From Epiperipatus broadwayi (taxonomy: Eukaryota; Onychophora; Udeonychophora; Euonychophora; Peripatidae), in NCBI GenBank assembly GCA_028023455.1, contig JAQFVV010000142.1, forward strand, positions 3,214,391 through 3,278,390: DNA of 64,000 nucleotides. The letters run 5' to 3'. Under the pieces are notes generated by a model. It saw only the letters and a program-made list of their open reading frames with translations. It ran no database searches and was not told the DNA's origin. Of this stretch, positions 12,541 to 24,550 are shown piece by piece. Each line of letters opens with the position of its first letter. Position 1 is the first letter of the stretch. The translations under genes and the position numbers were made by a program.

Positions 12541-15500
12541 ATCTTTGAAGATGGAAAAACTTGTCAATGTAGCCACCAATTTTATGTAATTATGATCCCA
12601 CAATTAATGTAGTAATATACTGTTCTGAATATAATGTAGAGATAAAAAACAATATTTTTTCAGTGGATCCTATTTTAATAGGTTAGAAGATTTTTCTTAG
12701 TAAAGGATTGTTATGAAAAATTGTACAATCCTTACAACATGTTTGTCCATTGTAAGCATTTTATCAAGTATATTAAATCCTTTCAACTGATATTCATAAA
12801 ACTGATACAATGAATTGGGTATGTTTGTTTTGAAAAATGTTTATGCACGTTGGTAGTCATGTGATTCATAGGAGCAATAAGGCAGGTCTTGGTTTTTCTT
12901 TAGACTTTTGCTAGGAAGCTTAATTTAATGAAAGAATGAGTAGTTGATCTTATGAAATAAGTAGATAAATTAATAACATTTAAAAAGTTTTTTTTATTCA
13001 AATCACATAGTTTACAGTCTACATCAAAGTGCAGTGCTATGTGTATATAAATCATATTTATATGTGACACTGTTAGACAATGCCACACAGAATTTTGATG
13101 CCAATTGCAAACAATGCCTTCTGTAATGATACATTTTTTAAAAATAAAATTCATCACAGTGGAGATATTTAAAATGATACATATCTGCAATTTTAGGAAA
13201 GTAAATAATATTTTACCATTCTTACAGATCAATGCATTGGTCATTAGAAAAGGTAATGTCAAAGAGAGAATTGATGCAAGTTTTTCATAGGTCTTAATAT
13301 TAACAAATTGGTTAAAAGACTTAATATTTATCATTTCTAATCTATTATTTTTAGTAGACAACCTCAATATTTTGTAAAGGTGAAATATTGGCTTAAATAT
13401 TCACAAATAACTATTTATAATTTGAGATATAATACTATTTATAATACTATTTATAATTTGAGATATAACTATTTATATATTTTATTGATATCTATAAATC
13501 ACATTTGAGATATAATACCATGAACGTTGGAATCCTATTTAACCCATGAATTAGCAATTAATAATTTTTAATTTTATTTTCATATGGTATCTAATGGAGT
13601 TGATTGCTATAATTTTATAAATAATTCAGCTGCTGATTATTTTGTTTATTACTAAATTGGATTCACTATATAAGTGAAATGTGTTATCCACTCATATTTC
13701 ATAAATAATAATTCTCTCAAATGAGGTTTTCATTGTTATCATCTTCCTACCCATTAAACATTGTAAAAGATCTTTTAATTATATTGTTTAATGGAAATTT
13801 ACCTAATAACAAAATATACGCGTTTTATATATATATATATGCAAACATTACAGCATTTCTTCAACTAGTTTAAACAGAAGCAATTTTTTTCTGACTGAAT
13901 TTATCCATATCCTTTTATTTTTCGGCAATATTTAACTAGTTAACTATCGCATACCATGAAAACATCTAAGTTTGTATTGAAATTAAACTGAGAGAGTGCA
14001 AACCTCTCAAGCGCTTAGCCAAACAGTTTGTATTGTAAATTTGTATATTTATACATGCATTTTTTATCTGTCAGTTCACTATTTAATTTTTTTTTTAAAT
14101 ATTTACATTTAATATTGCAATTCTTTTATTCCAATTCCTCCTCCTCTTTTATTAAATTTTATTTGTAATTTAATTTTTAGTTATAATTTCTTATCTGTCA
14201 GAAATGGTTTTTGTTTTTTTTAATAACTTAATTTTAGACTTTATTATCCGTTTTAAACTTTTTTTTAGTCATTTTTAATGATTCTATACATATATATTAT
14301 TATACAGAATATTCCTTAAATCCATTGTTGTAAGTTTAATGTTAATTTTCAGATTTTTACTGGTCATTATGCATCTGACACAAACAAATCTACTTACAGA
14401 AGTACAATTTAACATACTTCTTTCAAACCATGAGCTGATAATAGACATACATATATATATAACGACTTGTTGCAAAGTTTAGGGAAATATAATTTATATT
14501 CATAATGAAACATGAAATGGGCATTTGATGAAATTATTAATATGACATTTAACTACTATTCTTATATAAATGAACCACAACAGTCCTTTTGCAAATTTTC
14601 ACTGCATCCTAAATGCCATAAAGGAAAGGCCTATACATTCTTAAGACTTACCAATAGTATCTTTATAAACTTCAAAATTGTGATTGAAATACTAAAGCCT
14701 TTATGATAGTAAAGAATAATCAGAGCCATTATGAAAATAAATTTTAATGGTGTATAATTTAAGCTGATGGTACTCTAATAAAAATAAACATTTTTTATTT
14801 TATTTTTATAAAATATAGAAATTTTATTCAGAAATTTGGTTACAATATATGATAATAGTTAAACATAGAATATATTACATGATAATCAGGGGGATGAAAG
14901 CTCAATATTGATATCTTGTTTGACACCAGCTAAAAGGACTAATATGAAGCATATCAGTGAGGAACAAGTCCAGAATAGTATCTTGTTGATATAGATGACC
15001 ATGCTTGCATGTCTCATATAGTTCATCAATAGGTCTAATCCTTTGTCCATGCTCCGCATGACCAAGTTGACCCTTCATATTGGAGGTTACTTCCATAACA
15101 ACTCAGGATCTGGGCAATAATCATGCAGAGCAAAGTGAGTCATCTCAAAGGGATGCAGACCACTCAGCCTCAAATCACTCTCCAGGGAAGGAGATTTCTA
15201 TTCAGGAGTGAAAGGGATCAGCTTTTGGGAGCCAGACATTTTTATGATATATAAAAATCCTATAATTATTTGCTCCAGAAAATTTTATAACAATTGAGAA
15301 ACTTAGTGGCAAGCTGAGAATATACTAATACATTTACTTAGTCTGGACCAAGTTCTTTGTTTAATTTGCACTACTCAGCAAGAAATGATTCTGGGTCTTT
15401 TAGTTCTGAGTCTATTATTTTATCATTGCTTTAAACCACACAGGACATGTAGTAAGATATTTATATACATATTGTAGTAAAATTAATGAATCATTAGCAA

Positions 15501-15889
15501 GGCATCTATATTGTTTTTGTATGTTAAACAATTATAAAAGAAGAAATAATATAGTAAGTCTTTCACATAAAATTATTGCAAAATAATATTTATTCATTTT
15601 GAAACAAAAAAAAAATTATCAATGTTTTGGTGTACCCAAAGTTTTATGATTTACTTTAAGAGCAGAGGTCCATATAGTATTTTTTTTTTTTACATATTCT
15701 TTTTTTTTTTAAAAAAAAAAAAGATTTATTTTTAAATTTTTTTATATAAAATATGAGAATAAAAACAATCGCAGCAATGAACTCAACAATTGTTTATCAT
15801 TTTAATGCTTGGAATGATTGACCATAAAATAAAAATAATCAAATTGTTCATCCTTCAGATCATATGACATTCAAGTACTAGAAGTGACT
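12541..15889. other. Gene-free stretch; one long minus-strand frame, one island
   Basis: A 155-codon minus-strand frame (12900-13367) is the longest non-transposon frame in the window, but it shows no recognised motif. A short tandem duplication around TATTTATAATTTGAGATATA lies at 13400-13480. A less AT-rich island at 14900-15240 has frames on the minus strand that read like a degraded transposon protein, family unknown. Confidence 0.35.
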
Positions 15890-16030
15890 AATTAAACTCA
15901 TAATGGTTGACAATAAAATAAAAGTAATAAAATTCTAGGCACCTTAGATTATTTAACATCAGAGAACAAAAAATGACATGTTAAACTTTGATCCATGAAT
16001 TTTTAGCTTTGAAATCCAAAAACTATTATT
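15890..16030 (+). repeat. Decayed dispersed repeat, copy 3
   Basis: Shares TTGATCCATGAATTTTTAGC with the copy at 10150-10300 (GATCCATGAATTTTGAGC), preceded by an ACATCAGA block as in the others. A partial similar block lies at about 15820-15870. Confidence 0.35.
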
Positions 16031-17276
16031 CTGAGAAACAGCATAGTATGAAGCAATGTATAAATATTTCTTGTTTCAAAATATTTACAAAGAGATTAGA
16101 AGTAAAGTCTTTTTTTTTTTTTTACTTGGAGTAATACTGTGATATATATCTATAATGCATTGCTCAAGTACATTTGTTTACTAATGCAAATATTTTATTG
16201 CTATATTTTTATTCAAATCCTAATATCATTGCTTTTAAAAACTGTATGTAACACTGTTACTTGAAAACCTTTGTTTTAATTTTTATATGTTCATCTTTTA
16301 ATTTGTTTGCTGTTTGAAGTGTTTAATCACATATAATAACTTTATGTAAATTTCATTATTGTGTGTATCTTATTGATTTTATTATAAATATTTGTTTTAA
16401 CAAGAACTTTTTTTTCTTTTTTTGCTCTAATTCCATTTATTGTAAATTTAAACAATCAGTAGTTATTAATGCAATTTTATTTCCATTCTAATATCAGTTT
16501 CTTTATCAATAAGGACTTGAGATTCACTGATGAAACTTAGGCATTTGATAATCCTTTTAAATTACTTTTAAGCTTTTAAAATTCAAAAAATTCTAAAGCT
16601 TTGAGAAGTCAGTCTATTTGTATACTTACATAGATCCGATACCATATCAGTAGTTATTTTAGTAGCCTCAGTTCTATTATCATGTCAGATCTAATACAAT
16701 TATCCAAGCAGGTTGGCTTGGATTTTAAACCTTAAAGTTTTTTTAATTTCAAATTAAAAATGTGATAGTAATATAAATTAAAGATAGCTGCCAGATGCCT
16801 AAATTCATTGTTTTGCAATTTGCCAATTGGATTAGGAATGAAAATTAAATTGCAATAACATCATGTAACCATTGATTTTTCAAAATTATATGAGATGGTG
16901 CTAAAATAAAAAGATGGAAAATACTCATGTTAATATTAATTTTCAGAGCCAAGGGCTGTTGTGTTGATAGTAAATATTTATTTCAAAAAACAACCAATAG
17001 CGATTAAATGTTATCACATTTACTTCTACGTTAAACAATTTTTAGATACATATATCGATTGTATAAGATAGAATGGATAGCAGTAGGAAGCTTGAAAGTC
17101 TGAGTTCAAATCCTTTCTAATTCAGTATACTTGTATTTAAATATTAAATATAAAAAATGAACGTGAATTTTTTATTTATATTGATAATTAATTATTTTAG
17201 AATTTATGATTATCTAATTAATAAAATAATATATTTGGATGAAAAAATTTAATGTTTTTTTTCTTTGCTATTATAG
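16031..17276. other. Probable intron upstream of the reductase exon
   Basis: No coding signal. It ends in a T-rich tract and the acceptor TTTGCTATTATAG directly before the exon at 17277. The preceding reductase exon was not found in the window. Confidence 0.5.
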
Positions 17277-17384
17277 ATACTGCTGCCGTCTATCGAAATG
17301 AATCTGAGATAGGTTCATCTTTAAAAACACTGCTTCCTAAGTATAAATTACAAAGAAGTGATATTTTTATTACAAGCAAACTTG
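17277..17384 (+). CDS. Aldo-keto reductase, internal exon (partial gene)
   Basis: A 108-nt exon bounded by a polypyrimidine tract with AG (17275-17276) and a consensus donor GTAAGT (17385-17390). It enters with two codon bases left over and leaves with one. It encodes about 36 residues, with TAAVYRNESEIG near the start and LPKYKLQRSDIFITSKL at the end. This is the hallmark segment of NADPH-dependent aldo-keto reductases around the catalytic Asp and Tyr; the Tyr is visible in AVYRNE. The Asp codon would span the splice junction, its first base coming from the previous exon. The family acts on carbonyls in the cytosol using a TIM barrel. No other exon was recognised, so introns must be long or the exon is an isolated duplicate. 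The frame is intact. The exact paralogue cannot be assigned. Confidence 0.87.
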
Positions 17385-18235
17385 GTAAGTCTTATTTAAA
17401 ATAATGATAAGAAATATTATTACTACTGCTTTCATTTTTATTTTTAAATGTTTATTATTTCCAAAAAGATGCTCTGAGAGTCATCCAAATTCCAATGGTT
17501 CCTGGGATCAATTACAAAGTAAGTTGGGGGGGGGGGGGCAATTGATTAAACTGATGTTTTACTATTATTTACTTTTCTGAACAACTGATGATAAATAAAT
17601 AAACATTCTCATATTTTATGATTTCATTAGAATTATAAACATTTTTATGTCTAATATTATTATCACCATTATTATATCTTTGCCATTTTTAATTTCATCA
17701 TTATCATCTCCTATATTAAGCATTATCGATATAATCACCAATGTTATCATCCATATCAATATCATTTTTTAACTATATTGAAAGATAGAAGCATTATATT
17801 CACTGCTTTAGATGATCTCAGACAGTTAATATCATGAAGCTTGAGTTCACTGAATATTATAGACATTACTATAATTGGAAATGTTTTCCAATAGTATTCC
17901 AACAAGTGTTTTTTAAATGCTAAACAGATCAAGCCATTTAAAACTAATATAATAATAGATGTACTATTAGATGTAATTACTTTATTTTTAACTGCAAACA
18001 AAATTTGATGTGATGAATCAAATAATGCTGTTAGATAAAAAATTTAAAATAATAGAATTAATATTCTGACTGATTGGTATTAGTAACATATATTTACTTA
18101 ATGTATTATTTAATATTTAAATACAGGTATACTTTATATCCCTGGAATTTTGATGTAATTATAGGAGATTTGAACCCAGACGTTCAAGCTCCCTTCAGCT
18201 ATCCAATTTTTCTCATACAACTGATACATATGACC
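17385..18235. other. Probable intron downstream of the reductase exon
   Basis: No further exon recognised. A G-only run of 13 or so bases near 17525-17538 is likely length-polymorphic. Confidence 0.45.
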
Positions 18236-18650
18236 ACAGATGTATGAATGGTAGTTTTCCATGATCCCAGAATGTAGTCTGTGCTTATTAGTGTCTTTGC
18301 ATTTTTCCAAAAGGCAATTCATGCTTTTTTTTTTCATTTTCCCAAAGATATGTGTGAATGGTAGTTTTCCATGATCCCAGAATGTAGTCTGTGCTTATTA
18401 GTGTCTTTGCGTTTTGCCAAAATGCAATTCATGCTTTTTTTTTTTCATTTTCCCAAAGATACAATCCATTCCGAACTAGTATTTTCCCAGAATGCACTTC
18501 ATGCTGACTAATATTTTTCTGTTTTTCCAAGATACAATTCATGCATACTATTGTTTTTTTTATTTTCCCAGGATGCAATTCATGCTGAACTATTTTTCCA
18601 TCTTCCCAAGATGCAATTCCTGCTGATTAGTATTTTTCCTTTTTTTTTTC
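18236..18650 (+). repeat. Minisatellite with ~40-bp unit
   Basis: Units resemble TTTCCCAAGATGCAATTCAT followed by a GCTGACTAGTATTTTTC-type tail. The first part is a near-exact duplication of a ~117-bp block (about 18243-18358 and 18359-18475), roughly three basic units. The rest is four diverged single units. It disrupts no visible gene. Confidence 0.75.
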
Positions 18651-19929
18651 ACGTGGAACTTATATAAGAAATGATCATTAAGACTTAGTTGTGAAAACTA
18701 TAGTACATCATCAAATGAGCCCAATGTTTATGGGATCACATGACAATCTAACACTACTTTTAACCTCTCGTCCATATGTTTACAATCATATTATCAAGCA
18801 TTTGCACTTTTTTTTCCAATATTACATTTAAAAATTCTATATAAACTTGATTTGATAAATGTTTTTTGTTATGTAATAATTATTTTCTTTTTAATTAATG
18901 TAAATCATGTTTTCTTTCCTACCATAATCAGGATTATAAATCTTTATTACATATGTAATGAATCAATTTGTACCTAAGACCTCATGTTTTCAAATGTAAC
19001 TTATGACAAGGTAAAAACTTTATCTAATTAGCATATAATCTTTGTTCAGTTTTATAAATATGTTTTATTATAAAATTGTATTAAAATCAAATTTTTTAAA
19101 ATGATTACTTTAAAATCACTATGGCAATAAAGTCATTACAAGACCAAACAAAGCTATCCCAGACAAAGCTATCATATGACCAAATGTATGAAAAAAATAT
19201 TTCCAACAAAGAATTACAGTTCAAAGATCAACTAAGCTTATGCAAATACTGCAATGATAGCAATTCAATGAACAGAATATCAATTAACAAGATTTCAACA
19301 TCTATTATTTTCTATACAGACAAAACTCACTATATGTATTGCCACACCCAAGCATAAGAAGTGGTGGTCATGTGATGTTTATTGTGCTATACAGAATTAC
19401 AAAATTCTATCCAAACTTATGAAAAAGTTATAAAAAATGATCAATAAATAATAATACTCTTAAAAACCCTTCAATCTCTACCAAATCAGCTTCACTTTTC
19501 AGAAAAATTACTCTCAATGACCTCAAACGATTAGACCTCAAAACCCAAGAAAACAAACTTCCCCTGCTACTATCTGGGCCAATGATTCTCTAGCAATAAT
19601 CAGTGAGAAATTTAATAACAGTATTTTGGGAGGATTGTATATGATATTTTTAAAAAAATTTCCCAGTTCTCTGGTCTTATCAACAACAGTCTCTAATATC
19701 TCACTTTATAAATTCCCTGGACAATTACCGTGGGATACAATTAACCATATTGCAGCTGATCTAAATCTAAGATATATAGCTATTGAATTTTATTAAACTG
19801 CTTAAAAAGACCGATTTTAAACTCAAATTAAAACCTTTGGTAACTTTATCTTAATTACAGTTGATCAAAAATGATAGAATAGAGCTATATCATATCAGTA
19901 CTAAAGAACATGTATTTCAGATATGTTCC
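18651..19929. other. AT-rich DNA leading into a decayed LINE
   Basis: No intact gene. From about 19120 composition becomes A/C-rich, like the LINE remnant that follows, and it may be its degraded 5' part. Confidence 0.35.
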
Positions 19930-19945
19930 TTAGGACTTCCAAAGA

Positions 19946-20663
19946 ATGATGCAACAATTTGACAAAGTTACATTCTTTCAGTCCATTTACTTAAAAAATA
20001 CTCTTATACCCATTGCTATGAATTTTCAAATGCAGATTTACTCAGACATTGATCCTAATACAAATTTCAACACAAATCCTAGACCAAGAAACCACACTGT
20101 CATTATACATCCAGGGATTAAAACTGCAGTGTTATTTTTGTGGACAATGGAGTCATCTAGTGATATAATACAACAACCTCCACCATTGCCATCTGCACAG
20201 CATCTATCTACAATTCAACTAAACTCCCAACCACACCAGATTCAAGCAATCATGGAACTTTCCAGTCACCTCTAGAAATCATGTTAACTTCAACCACATC
20301 ATTGAGCTCCTCATCCAATCTCAACAAGAGTTTCACTTACCCTTCACTTCTTTTATACAACCAGTCTCAGATACAGAGCCCAATCAACTTATCTCTTTTT
20401 CTAACTCAGTAGTGAAAAACAACTCCAAAATACCTGAGCTCCCATCTTTTGCAATTATTGACCTTTTAGATTCACCACAAAGCACTCATACCATAGTAAA
20501 TAAAACATTTATGCAAATTATGGAAGCAATATCTCCATGCCATTTATCTATACCGCCATCTCAAGCCCCCATCTTCAATGAAGAAAAAAACCTCAAGACA
20601 TCCAAAAAATGCTCACCACAACAAGAATCAAAGGTCATTGATACCAGTATTTGCTTATTTTAA
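19946..20663 (+). pseudogene. LINE ORF1-like remnant with zinc-knuckle trace
   Basis: Two open pieces (19946-20275 and 20412-20663) rich in Pro, Ser, Gln and Asn, separated by frame changes. In another frame at about 20124-20162 the peptide KLQCYFCGQWSH matches the start of a CX2CX4H knuckle as found in LINE ORF1 nucleic-acid-binding proteins; the last Cys is not evident. The assignment rests mainly on position upstream of the endonuclease remnant. Confidence 0.45.
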
Positions 20664-20805
20664 AATAATTGTCACACCTCTGTGGAATTAACAAGTCCCT
20701 TCTTACTTCTACTAATTAACATAAAACACTGCATACTATCAACATCTATTTCATGATTAAATAGGTTTTATTATTATGATTCTAACACCAAACATATATA
20801 ATACT

Positions 20806-20971
20806 GAAAATAGCAGCACTTAATGTTCAAGGGCTTAACTTGTCATCAAAGCTATTCCAGTTAAAGAAATAGTTAACTAGTATACAATATCATGTTCTCA
20901 TATTATTTGAAACTAAAATATATGGGGGATTTCAGATTGACTCTGCTACTTACATCAATAGTCATGGGTTT
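20806..20971 (+). pseudogene. LINE apurinic-type endonuclease remnant
   Basis: Translation gives KIAALNVQGLNLSSKLFQLK, one stop, then HVLILFETKIYGGF. This matches the first two motifs of the exonuclease-endonuclease-phosphatase domain of LINEs (the N-x-x-G-L strand and the E-T-K metal-binding strand). Later motifs lie in broken frames up to about 21540. In an active element the domain nicks target DNA to prime reverse transcription. Confidence 0.6.
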
Positions 20972-22019
20972 TGATATTTCATTACCAGTCACAGTTCTTA
21001 TTATCACCTCTCAATGTCTTTCCAATATTCAAAATCCTATACATTAATTCATACCTCTTAATTATTACATTTTATCATCATATCACATTAATAAACATAG
21101 TCTTTATCTATACCCCTCCCTGTCTCACCATAATCACTTGTATCATTCTGACAATAAATTTGCTGGGATTTTAATATGGATTACATTACTTTTACTTCAA
21201 AATGGTTTTACCTCATAGTCTTCCCATTTATGAGTGCTCAGTGCTTTTTAACACCTGATTCAGTAACATTTTATAATCAGTGATATGCTATGCTCATAGA
21301 TCTCTGTGTTCTCCCCCATGTTGCATCACTTGATTGAGCTCAAATTGAATCCTATTCTATTCTCTAATCATTCTGCACAAACTTTCACTCTTAACATCAA
21401 TGACTTATACATCATTTCAATTTATCTTAATAAAACCATCCATGTCCTTCTCCCTTCAGCCATGACTGAGTTTTTGTTTTCTAAAACTTACATTATGCTG
21501 TGCAAGCTAGAACATGTAGCTACAGATTCAGTTTAAAAATACATAGCTTTCATTAATGTTTTATCATTTAACATTCAACATTTCACATATCTTCCCCCCT
21601 CCTCATCTTCTCATCTCTTAGCATTAGCTGATAAGTTACATGCACATTTTATTGTGGCTAAACTCACTCATCACAAACATCACCAAATATTTAAACTCAC
21701 GCAAGCCTTTCACCACAGGTTAAAGAATATCTTGCCTCCAAAAAAAAAAAACAAATTTTCTTGATCAGCAGTACATGTGGACTAGGAGATATATATGATG
21801 GGCCTTGACCACCCATCCACCTTAAAAGTACCCCATGGCAGTACAGACCAAAAATGGCACATGAACAGGACATGATATACCCCATAAATCTTTATTTCAA
21901 CAGAAATTACAAGCATATAATACCTTCAAGCCACCACTCTGACTCTTTGGACCACCAGAAACTGACACACCATTTCAGACCATATTTTGCTATCTTGCCA
22001 CCATTCACAACTCTTCCTA

Positions 22020-22610
22020 CCTAGAACCAATGGAATACCTACCTTTGTCTTTATTTATCTTAGCCAGTTCACCACTCTATATTTTCAAGATCTTGTTAGT
22101 TACTTATCTCAAAGAATATATGACATTAAAGATCTTATCTTATTGCCATCTTACTATTCTTTAAAAAAACCAAACCACATTTTCACTCTTAGCAACTTCT
22201 GGCCAATTTCTTTGAGCCTATTAGAAATTTAAATGCTGGAGAGAGTGATTAAAGATCAAAATTGAACCACACATACTTTCTGTAATCTCAAACATCCAGT
22301 TTGCTAAAAATGCTCATCCACTACACAAGCTGCAGTTATGTTTAAAGCAGTTATGAGTTCAGTGCAAGAGATAGGCCCTCATTGAAGTTCAGCTTGACAT
22401 CCAAGCTGAGTTTAAATCAATCCTTCGATCCCTATTAACCTCCTAATTGATATTCTTGAAAATCACCATTCTCCCTAATCTGCTATATCTAATTATCAAC
22501 TTTCTTCTCAGCAGAGAGATACATATCACTCTCAATGGGAAAAGTTCACCATTCTTCACACTTACTCAGTCCATCTTACAAGGATCACTGCTTAGCTCAC
22601 TTTTTCATTT
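22020..22610 (+). pseudogene. LINE reverse transcriptase remnant
   Basis: In the frame at 21987-22232, KKPNHIFTLSNFWPISLSLL resembles the LINE segment PKP(x)n-N-x-RPISLL. Further on, broken frames give a block like NGKSSPFFTLTQSILQGSLL, resembling the GvPQGSvLSPLLF region (about 22535-22600). Multiple stops and frame changes. No catalytic YADD was found. Confidence 0.55.
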
Positions 22611-22640
22611 TATAAATTATAACTAATATTCAGTTATATG

Positions 22641-24454
22641 TTACATATGGCACGTACAATCTTGGCTGTGTGTAAATTAGATCACCAGATAAAGATCTAA
22701 ATAGGCATTCAAATCATCAATTTTGGTATAAAAAGTCGATGTTGTCATTTTTTCTGGGGTGATAAAATTGGTGTTTTAAGTCAATTTGTGTTATAACTAA
22801 ATAAGTTATTATTTTAAAATATTAAAGTATTGGATATTGTACTAATTGGAATTATTTTTAAAGAAGAGAGTATTAAAAAATTATAAGCTTATCAAGTTTA
22901 AATCATGCACTATTAAAGTAACAAAGATTCCCTGCTAAGTAGTGTATTGAAACTTAAACCAGCTTTCGCAGTAACTATGGAATTCATACCAAAAGTAATT
23001 GTATATCTGTGAAAGGAAAGGATGGAGGTACAGACATTAAGTGAAAATATATTCTAAAATTATTAATTGAGAAAAATATAATATTGGTTAAATTAATATT
23101 TCGGACATTGTGGAGAGTATTAGACAGAAAAGTTTGTGGGAAATTAAATGTAAATGCATTTTATTGTGAAAAAAAAGATAGCTTTATCTAAAAAAAGCAA
23201 AGCTATATGGTAAAGATTTTTAATTCTCAATATTTTGAAAATATATAGTTTTTAAAAGAATTGCAGTAAATGTTTTAAAGGAAATAATTTTTAGAAGTTT
23301 ATTCTGAACTTTTATTCAAAATGATGGAGAAATAAAGATTAATATTACTGCAAATATATTTTACATGACAAGTCTTCATTATTTAAAAGACCATATTTAT
23401 TTAATAATATAAAAAAAAACGATATTGGAAAATTATTATCTGGAAGAGAAATACCTGGATAATTAAAATTATCCTAATATAATAGCTTTATGCCTACTTT
23501 AGTGAATTATTAAATGCCAATTTTCTTGGAACAAAAATGCATAATTTCCATATAAATACACCTGAACTAATATAGCTGTTATAAATGCATCAGAAGCCCA
23601 ATACAAGATCATATAGAATTGGGAAAATTCCAGAAGATTATTTTTAACTTTATAAATTATAATATCATCTTTAATAATCATTATTCTAAAAGATATAGAC
23701 AAAGGACTATAATTTTTATAAACTTTCAAGCAAAGATTAATGATTATTTTTAAGAATGAATCCAGATTTAAAAGTCGACTTCTTTTTATTTGTTCATTTT
23801 ATATTTTTTTTTAATCATTTGTGAATACATCAAGGCGGGGGAGAAAAGTTTTGTTCTCAAGTGTTAAGGTAATGATAGTCATAGCAACGTGCATTGATGA
23901 AGTGCGTGTTTACAAGGATTGATAATGGAAAATATCCGAAGAAAGAAAGAACTTTTTTTTTAAAATTGCTTTTTGATGGAGTGGAGTTTTATGTAAATAT
24001 GGTTTTAATTATTTTATGTACTAATAATATTATTATTTTTTATATTACTGTAGGCAGGAAAATTACATACAAAATATTTACTAACATAGCATAGTAGTTA
24101 TCGTAAAGAATATTTAATTTTCTGTAAAGTTTTTTATAAATATCTTTCTAGTATGATAGGTTTTTTTTTTGCTGAGTAAATGCTAATGTTATGTAATATT
24201 TTATGAAATGTGGACCAGAAAATGTCTAAAAGTGACCAACTAGCAATTGTCACTATGGGTAAAATTTATAAAATATTATTTATTTTTTTACATGATGTAT
24301 TTATTTTTATTTTATTTAGATTGCTTGGAGTATTTTATAGTATTGTTGTAGGAACATATGGGTATGTGTAGATGCATTAATCACACATAAAACTTAAATG
24401 AGTTAGATTTTTAAAAAAAATATGCATACTTTTACTTTATATTACTAATGTAAT
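22641..24454. other. AT-rich DNA, nothing recognised
   Basis: Only short frames with no family resemblance. Composition returns to the A/T background. Confidence 0.4.
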
Positions 24455-24550
24455 TAATATTTACTGAGGCTATAACCTCGATAATATGCGTATAAAATGC
24501 GATAGTATTTTATACGCATATTATCGAGGTTATAGCCTCAGTAAATATTA
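24455..24550. repeat. Perfect 44-bp inverted repeat with 8-nt loop
   Basis: The arm 24455-24498 is exactly complementary to 24507-24550, with loop GCGATAGT. After one mismatch, pairing continues for about six more positions outward. The arms carry CpGs (ATGCGTATAAAAT; CCTCGATAAT) that are unusual for this background. There are no arm differences, so it is young, maintained by selection or maintained by gene conversion. Confidence 0.95.

Larger units (their letters stand above)
19930..22640 (+). mobile_element. Decayed non-LTR retrotransposon (LINE)
   Basis: Three protein remnants in LINE order on the plus strand: an ORF1-like region with a zinc-knuckle trace, an endonuclease start, and reverse transcriptase fragments. 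Each is broken by many stops and frameshifts, so the copy is old. The similarity ends near the middle of the reverse transcriptase, with no recognisable YADD box downstream, so it is probably 3' truncated or diverged beyond reading. Clade not assigned. Confidence 0.65.

Noticed and set aside
12900-13367. 155-codon minus-strand open frame
   Set aside because: Longest frame outside transposons, but with no recognisable motif, no splice context and ordinary A/T composition; chance frames of this size are not rare in AT-rich DNA when many are examined.
16524-16550. Hammerhead core CTGATGAAAC near 16528
   Set aside because: No stem II between the core and GAAA and no pairing arms.
17459-17516. 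Possible further reductase exon just after the first (AG before ATGCTCTGAG, GTAAGT after TTACAAA)
   Set aside because: Translation in the required phase does not resemble the aldo-keto reductase sequence that should follow, and the leading tract is a poor acceptor.
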